From assembly GCF_017874715.1 (NCBI RefSeq), contig NZ_JAGGLR010000020.1, positions 124,001-188,000 of the forward strand: a stretch of 64,000 nt of DNA, given 5' to 3'. This document shows positions 59,928 to 64,000 of the stretch, in pieces; position 1 is the stretch's first letter, and every line of letters starts with the position of its first letter. This stretch comes from Streptomyces iranensis. Lineage in GTDB: Bacteria > Actinomycetota > Actinomycetes > Streptomycetales > Streptomycetaceae. The notes below the pieces were generated by a model. The model was not told the origin of the DNA, searched no databases, and was given only the letters and a program-made list of their open reading frames with translations. A program made the position numbers and the translations under genes.

Positions 59928-61307
59928 TTGAAGACCCCCAGAGCCGTCCCCGCCACCGACCAGCCACCCGCAGCCCAGGACGAGGCCACGACCGGACCAC
60001 CGCGCCCCCGCGGACTGCGCCACAACACCCGCTGGCTGATGGTCTTCCTCTGCTTCCTGGGCATGACCGTCAACTACGTCGACCGCGCCACCATCTCCAT
60101 CTCCCTGCCCTATATGACCGATGACCTGCACATCGGCCCCGAGTGGCAGGGCGTCATCCTCAGCATGTTCTTCGTGACCTACGCGCTGGGCCAACTGCCC
60201 GCCGGGGCACTCATCGACCGCTACGGCGAGAAGCGCATGTTCGCCATCGGCGGGCTGATCTGGTCACTGGTCACCGTGAGCACCGGATTCGTCCGGGGCA
60301 TCGGCAGCCTGCTCTTCGCCCGCCTCGCCCTCGGCGCGGGCGAGGCCCCCGCGTACCCCTCGTGCGCCAAGTCCGTCTCCCGCTGGTTCCCGGTCCGCGA
60401 ACGGGCCCTGGCCAACAGCGTCTGGGACAACGGCGCCCGCGCCGGCACCGCCGTCGCCGCCCCCGTCGTGACCGCGCTCATCGCCTGGCAGGGCTGGCGG
60501 ATGGCGTTCTGGGTCACCGGCGCCGTGGCCCTGCTGTGGGTGGCGCTGTGGCTCAAGACGTACCGCGAACCCTCCGCGCGCGGCGGACTCAGCGCCGAGG
60601 AACGCGCCTACGTAACGGCGGGCGGCGCCCGGCTCGAGGAGAACCCCGCCCAGGAGACGGCGGCGCCCCAGGAGCCCGCCGTCCGCTGGCGCGACCTGTT
60701 CCGGCACCGCACGGTCTGGGGCATGATGATCGGCTTCTTCTGCCTCAACTACGTCATCTACTTCTTCATCACCTGGTTCCCCAGCTACCTCGTCGACGCC
60801 CGCGGCTTCGACCTGCTCAAACTGGGCTTCTACGGCGCCCTGCCCGGCATCGTCGCCATCGGCGGCAGCCTGCTCGGCGGCTGGACCAGCGACACCCTGC
60901 TGCGCCGCGGCTGGTCGGTGACCCGGGCCCGCAAGACCTGTCTGGTGTGCGGGATGCTCTTCTCCTCCGTCATCGCCTTCGCCGTGCTCGTCCCCGGCGC
61001 CATGTGGGCCCTGGCCCTGCTGTCCGTCAGCTACGCCAGCCTGGCCTTCTCCGCCGCCTCGGTGGCCAGCCTGCCCGCCGACGTCGCGCCCACCCCGCGC
61101 CATGTCGCCTCGCTCGGCGGCATCCAGAACTTCGCCTCCAACCTCGCCGGGGTGCTCGGCTCGACCACCACCGGACTGCTGCTGGGCTTCTTCAACCACT
61201 CCTTCGTCGCCCCGCTGATGCTGTCCGGCGCGCTGTGCATCGTCGGCGCCCTCACCTACGGCCTGGTCATCAAGCGCGTCGAACCGCTGCGGCTGACCGC
61301 CGCCTGA
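59928..61307 (+). CDS. MFS transporter of the anion:cation symporter (hexuronate/glucarate) type
   Basis: 459 aa with 12 hydrophobic segments. Motifs of the ACS subfamily are seen: MTVNYVDRATISISLPYM at the first helix, YALGQLPAGALIDRYGEKR, and GAGEAPAYPSCAKSVSRWFP. It would import the sugar acid that the two preceding enzymes break down. It starts with TTG, with AAAGGAG at good distance. The end of the gene is directly followed by the left part of a TnpB element. Uronate isomerase and kinase genes needed for a complete pathway are not in the window. Confidence 0.88.
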   Translation: MKTPRAVPATDQPPAAQDEATTGPPRPRGLRHNTRWLMVFLCFLGMTVNYVDRATISISLPYMTDDLHIGPEWQGVILSMFFVTYALGQLPAGALIDRYGEKRMFAIGGLIWSLVTVSTGFVRGIGSLLFARLALGAGEAPAYPSCAKSVSRWFPVRERALANSVWDNGARAGTAVAAPVVTALIAWQGWRMAFWVTGAVALLWVALWLKTYREPSARGGLSAEERAYVTAGGARLEENPAQETAAPQEPAVRWRDLFRHRTVWGMMIGFFCLNYVIYFFITWFPSYLVDARGFDLLKLGFYGALPGIVAIGGSLLGGWTSDTLLRRGWSVTRARKTCLVCGMLFSSVIAFAVLVPGAMWALALLSVSYASLAFSAASVASLPADVAPTPRHVASLGGIQNFASNLAGVLGSTTTGLLLGFFNHSFVAPLMLSGALCIVGALTYGLVIKRVEPLRLTAA

Positions 61308-61337
61308 GCCCCCCTCCCCTGGTTCCTCCGAGGGCAC

Positions 61338-61360
61338 CCCGGCCTTCACTTCAGGCCGGG
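61338..61360. repeat. Hairpin in the left end region of the TnpB element
   Basis: CCCGGCCT (61338-61345) pairs with AGGCCGGG (61353-61360) around 7 bases, between the MFS stop and the tnpB start. It probably belongs to the left end of the element. The exact element boundary in 61308-61345 cannot be fixed without a copy elsewhere. Confidence 0.5.
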
Positions 61361-61432
61361 AATCGGACTCCTGCGAGGCAGGGCGCACAGACCGGAATCC
61401 AACTGTCGTACCTCTCGGTTAGATTGGCGATT

Positions 61433-62638
61433 GTGACGTCGGAAGCGAAGACAAGCGAGGGCACTGGGTATGCCCGGTGTACCTACCGGCTTCGTGTATC
61501 CGCCTGCGCTCGCGCGGCGCTTGAGGCAGAGTGGGGCCGGTGCCGGTGGGTGTGGAACGAGTGCGTTGCCCGTTCAAAGAAGGCCCACCAGGGCAGGGAG
61601 ACGTGCGGATCGGCCGCGCTGGACAAGATGCTGACCGAAGCCCGCCGCATCACCCACTGGCTGAGGGAGGGCTCCTCGGTTCCTCAGCAGCAGGTCATCC
61701 GCGACTTCTGCAGGTCCCGCTCGAAGGCGCTGAAGGACATCACAGACCGGCTGCCCATGCGCCGGCGGGCGGGGATGCCCAGCTGGAAGAAACAGCGGGA
61801 CGCCGCCCCGACGCTGAACTACACCCGGCGCGGCTTCCGGCTGAAGGGCGGATGCCTGCATCTCGCGGGCGGCATTGTGGTGACGGTCGTGTGGTCACGC
61901 GAGCTTCCCGCCGACCCGTCCAGCGTGCGCGTCTACCGGGACAGCCTCGGCCATTGGTACGCGTCGTTCGTCGTCCCCGCCCAGGTCGAGCCGCTTCCCG
62001 GAACCGGCCGCGTGCTGGGCGTGGACTGGGGCGTGCGCGAGACCGCCACCACCACATCCGACGCCCACGACCTCCCCTACGCCGGACACGGCAGGAAGGC
62101 CATGGCGAAGCTGGGCCGCTACCAGCGGATGATGGCCCGCCGCCGCGCGCCGAAGGACAAACCCCGGTCGAACGGCTACCGCGCCGCCAAGCGGCAGGTG
62201 GCGAAGCTGCATAGGAAGATCGCCCGGCAGCGGCAGGACACCGCTCGTAAATGGGCCAAGAAGGTGGTCCGTGACCATGACGCGGTGGCGGTGGAGGACT
62301 TCCGTCCGAAGTTCCTCGCCAGAACGTCGATGGCGCGTAAGGCGGCCGACGCCGCCATCAGCGCCACCAAGGCGGCCCTGATCGAGATGGGCCACAAGCA
62401 CCAGCGGGATATCCGGCTGGTGCACCCTGCGCGCACCACCATGGAGTGTGCGCGGTGCGGAGCGGGAACCAAGCACGCACTACCTCTCTCGGAACGTACC
62501 TACACCTGCACCGTGTGCGGAGCCGTGTCCCCCAGGGACAAGAACTCCGCCCGCGTGATGCTCGTCCGGGCTGGTCTGAACCCGGCTGGTGTCGAGGGCG
62601 TAAGACCTCCCGGGCCGCCGGTCCGGAAGGCAGCCTGA
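61433..62638 (+). CDS. tnpB: TnpB, RNA-guided nuclease of an IS200/IS605-type element (no TnpA)
   Basis: 401 aa. The RuvC-like active site is intact: Asp198 (GVDWGVRE), Glu288 (AVEDFRPK) and Asp369 (SPRDKNSARV). A CxxC...CxxC zinc ribbon (CARCGA, CTVCGA) lies between the last two. The N-terminal wedge part reads YRLRVSACARAAL and WNECVARSKKAH. TnpB is a programmable DNA nuclease guided by an RNA made from the 3' end of the element. The GTG at 61433 is the best start; the frame is open much further upstream but runs through the MFS gene. No Y1 transposase (tnpA) accompanies it, so the element is of the solo (IS1341-like) kind. Confidence 0.88.
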   Translation: MTSEAKTSEGTGYARCTYRLRVSACARAALEAEWGRCRWVWNECVARSKKAHQGRETCGSAALDKMLTEARRITHWLREGSSVPQQQVIRDFCRSRSKALKDITDRLPMRRRAGMPSWKKQRDAAPTLNYTRRGFRLKGGCLHLAGGIVVTVVWSRELPADPSSVRVYRDSLGHWYASFVVPAQVEPLPGTGRVLGVDWGVRETATTTSDAHDLPYAGHGRKAMAKLGRYQRMMARRRAPKDKPRSNGYRAAKRQVAKLHRKIARQRQDTARKWAKKVVRDHDAVAVEDFRPKFLARTSMARKAADAAISATKAALIEMGHKHQRDIRLVHPARTTMECARCGAGTKHALPLSERTYTCTVCGAVSPRDKNSARVMLVRAGLNPAGVEGVRPPGPPVRKAA

Positions 62639-62677
62639 GCCAGGAATCTCCCGCCTTCAGGCGGGGGAGCAGTCAAA
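62639..62677 (+). ncRNA. Right end of the TnpB element and probable 3' part of its guide RNA
   Basis: Just after tnpB a hairpin CCCGCC-TTCA-GGCGGG (62650-62665) is followed by GGAGCAGTCAA, the usual kind of right end for IS605-family elements. The guide RNA of TnpB normally covers this end and takes its guide from the bases just beyond it, here the start of the YchJ-like gene. The RNA 5' end would lie inside tnpB and cannot be placed. Confidence 0.5.
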
Positions 62678-62686
62678 ATGGGGATC

Positions 62687-63109
62687 ATGTCCCGACGTAC
62701 CCGACGCCCGCGGCCGACCAGCACCACCCCGGCCTCCTGCCCCTGCGGGCTGCCCGCGGCCTACGACGACTGCTGCGGCCGACTGCACCGCGGCCAGGCC
62801 CCGGCGGCCAACGCCGAGCAGCTGATGCGCTCGCGCTACAGCGCCTTCGCCGTCGGGGACGAGGCGTATCTGCTGCGCAGCTGGCACCCCACCACCCGGC
62901 CACCCGGCGCGGACCTCGACCCGGGGCTGCGCTGGGTGCGCCTGGAGATCCTCGGCACCACCGAGGGCAGCGCGTTCCACACCACCGGCACCGTCGAGTT
63001 CCGCGCCCACTACACCCAGGGCGGCCGCGCGGGCTCGCTCCACGAGAACAGCCGCTTCGTACGCCACGAGGGCGCCTGGGTCTATCTCGACGGTGTGACC
63101 GAAGACTGA
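62687..63109 (+). CDS. YchJ-like protein with SEC-C motif
   Basis: 140 aa. The N-terminal SEC-C-type zinc motif (SCPCGLPAAYDDCCGRLH) and the following NTF2-like domain (LMRSRYSAFAVGDEAYLLRSWHPTTRP, then VEFRAHYTQ) mark the YchJ family, whose role is unknown. The chosen ATG has GGGG four bases before it; an ATG nine bases earlier (62678) is in frame. The TnpB element ends about 10 bp upstream, so the original promoter and leader have probably been displaced or replaced. Confidence 0.83.
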   Translation: MSRRTRRPRPTSTTPASCPCGLPAAYDDCCGRLHRGQAPAANAEQLMRSRYSAFAVGDEAYLLRSWHPTTRPPGADLDPGLRWVRLEILGTTEGSAFHTTGTVEFRAHYTQGGRAGSLHENSRFVRHEGAWVYLDGVTED

Positions 63110-63262
63110 CCCCACCCCGCGTCAGCGATCACCGTCCGCACCGACTTGGTCATTTGTTTCCCGTGTCGTCGCCGACGCCTTCTGGTGCCCGGTCAACTCC
63201 AGGGCGATGCTGGGGCGCTGTGCGTGTGAACCACGCGTGTCCCCTGGCCCCAAGGAGTTGCC

Positions 63263-64000
63263 GTGCCTCCTGTCGCGTGTCCCAGACCACTGGCGGCCCT
63301 GGTCGCGGTGTCCGCCCTCGTACTGGGCGCCGCCGGCCAGGCCACCGCCGACAACACCCCCGCCCCGGCGCCCGAACCCGCCCCCAGGTCGTCCTCGGAG
63401 ATGCTGCGCCCGGTCGCGCCCCCGGCCGCCAGCGGTGCGACCGGCACCCGGTCCGTGGCCGACGGGGACGGGGTCCAGACCGCCCGCTCCTCCCGGCCGG
63501 TCGCCCCGGGCGTTCGGCTCACCTCGTACGACCGGCTGGAGTCGGACAAATGGCTGCGGGTCGACTCGCTGTCGGTGGACCTGGCCGGCGGCACCAAGGT
63601 CGACTACCTCCACCCCGACAAGGTCGCCAAGCGCCAGACCGTCTCCCAACTGGCCGCCGAACACGACCCCGGGCCGGGGCGCCGCACCGTCGCGGCCATC
63701 AACGGTGACTTCTTCGACATCAACCAGACCGGCGCCCCCGAGGGCAACGGCATCGGCGACGGCCGCCTCGTCAACTCCGCCTCCGCGGCCGGGCCCGCAC
63801 GGGCCGTCGGCATCGGCCCGGCCGACGCGGGCCGCGTCCTCCAGCTCTACTTCGACGGCACCCTGACCCTCCCCGACGGCCCCCACCCGCTCGCGGCGCT
63901 CAACGCCGCCAACGTCCCGGCCACCGGGATCGGGGCGTACACCGCCCAGTGGGGCGAGGCGGACCGCGCCCAGACCGTGGACGGCGCACGGCGCACCGCC
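63263..64000 (+). CDS. Secreted phosphodiester glycosidase (NAGPA-like) family protein, 3' end cut off
   Basis: The first 246 residues are visible and the frame is open at the window edge. Signal peptide at about 1-30 (RPLAALVAVSALVLGAAGQATA), a Pro/Ser-rich linker, then the start of a phosphodiester glycosidase domain with RRTVAAINGDFFDINQTGAPEGN, the family hallmark. Relatives remove alpha-N-acetylglucosamine caps from phosphodiesters; bacterial members probably act on wall polymers. AAGGAG lies 5 bases before the GTG. The 153-bp gap before it holds no recognisable gene. Confidence 0.82.
   Translation, partial: MPPVACPRPLAALVAVSALVLGAAGQATADNTPAPAPEPAPRSSSEMLRPVAPPAASGATGTRSVADGDGVQTARSSRPVAPGVRLTSYDRLESDKWLRVDSLSVDLAGGTKVDYLHPDKVAKRQTVSQLAAEHDPGPGRRTVAAINGDFFDINQTGAPEGNGIGDGRLVNSASAAGPARAVGIGPADAGRVLQLYFDGTLTLPDGPHPLAALNAANVPATGIGAYTAQWGEADRAQTVDGARRTA

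Noticed and set aside
60143..61432. Upstream extension of TnpB
   Set aside because: The frame is open but overlaps the MFS gene out of frame; TnpB similarity starts only near 61433.

Overview
The window looks like a stretch of a Streptomyces chromosome, or that of a very close relative. It is extremely G+C-rich with strong third-position G/C bias. The gene families are typical of the genus: XRE/DUF397 pairs, DUF5999, a SpoIIE phosphatase with its own ATPase domain, giant LuxR-type (LAL) regulators, and an Rpf-LysM-M23 wall hydrolase. TTA leucine codons are nearly absent and those that occur sit mostly in regulators. No rRNA, tRNA, CRISPR array or replication origin was recognised. All calls come from reading the sequence and from family knowledge; no database search was run.

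Layout. 1-4.5 kb: SpoIIE-type phosphatase (cut by the left edge), dihydrolipoyl dehydrogenase, small S4 RNA-binding protein. 4.5-9 kb: a small palindromic mobile element, then a minus-strand polyol/glycerol operon (FGGY kinase, FAD dehydrogenase with a BFD-type iron-sulfur tail, pyridine-nucleotide oxidoreductase). 9-15.4 kb: unknown helical protein plus amino-acid permease, FAD monooxygenase, membrane peptidoglycan-binding protein, and an unusual TerD-CAP-CAP fusion. 15.4-20.2 kb: GABA catabolism (gabT, gabD) with a divergent PucR regulator, ending in a second palindromic element.

20.4-33.5 kb is the most interesting block. A short PAS-LuxR regulator is followed by three consecutive ~920-970 aa LAL regulators, the regulator set typical of polyene macrolide clusters, yet there is no polyketide synthase in the window. 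Three of these four genes contain TTA codons. A 34-bp perfect palindrome lies in front of the PAS-LuxR gene. Seven CGATC pentamers spaced close to multiples of a DNA helical turn lie in front of the first LAL gene. A DUF5999/anti-sigma-like ATPase pair and a further ATPase-TPR-LuxR regulator follow.

33.7-43 kb: aminotransferase with a long Gln/Pro-rich tail, hypothetical gene, XRE/DUF397 pair, a peptidase-transporter-AsnC module that may salvage folate breakdown products, AHSA1 and MOSC proteins. 43-44.7 kb holds no convincing gene and leads into the Rpf-LysM-M23 gene. 45.9-52.1 kb: DUF429 protein and a three-gene formate dehydrogenase operon. 52.1-56.4 kb: decayed sequence, an LTA-synthase-like sulfatase, MerR, VOC and DinB genes. 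56.4-61.3 kb: a GntR-controlled hexuronate operon (mannonate dehydratase, fructuronate reductase, MFS transporter). 61.3-62.7 kb: a solo TnpB element inserted directly before a YchJ-like gene. The right edge cuts a secreted phosphodiester glycosidase-like gene.
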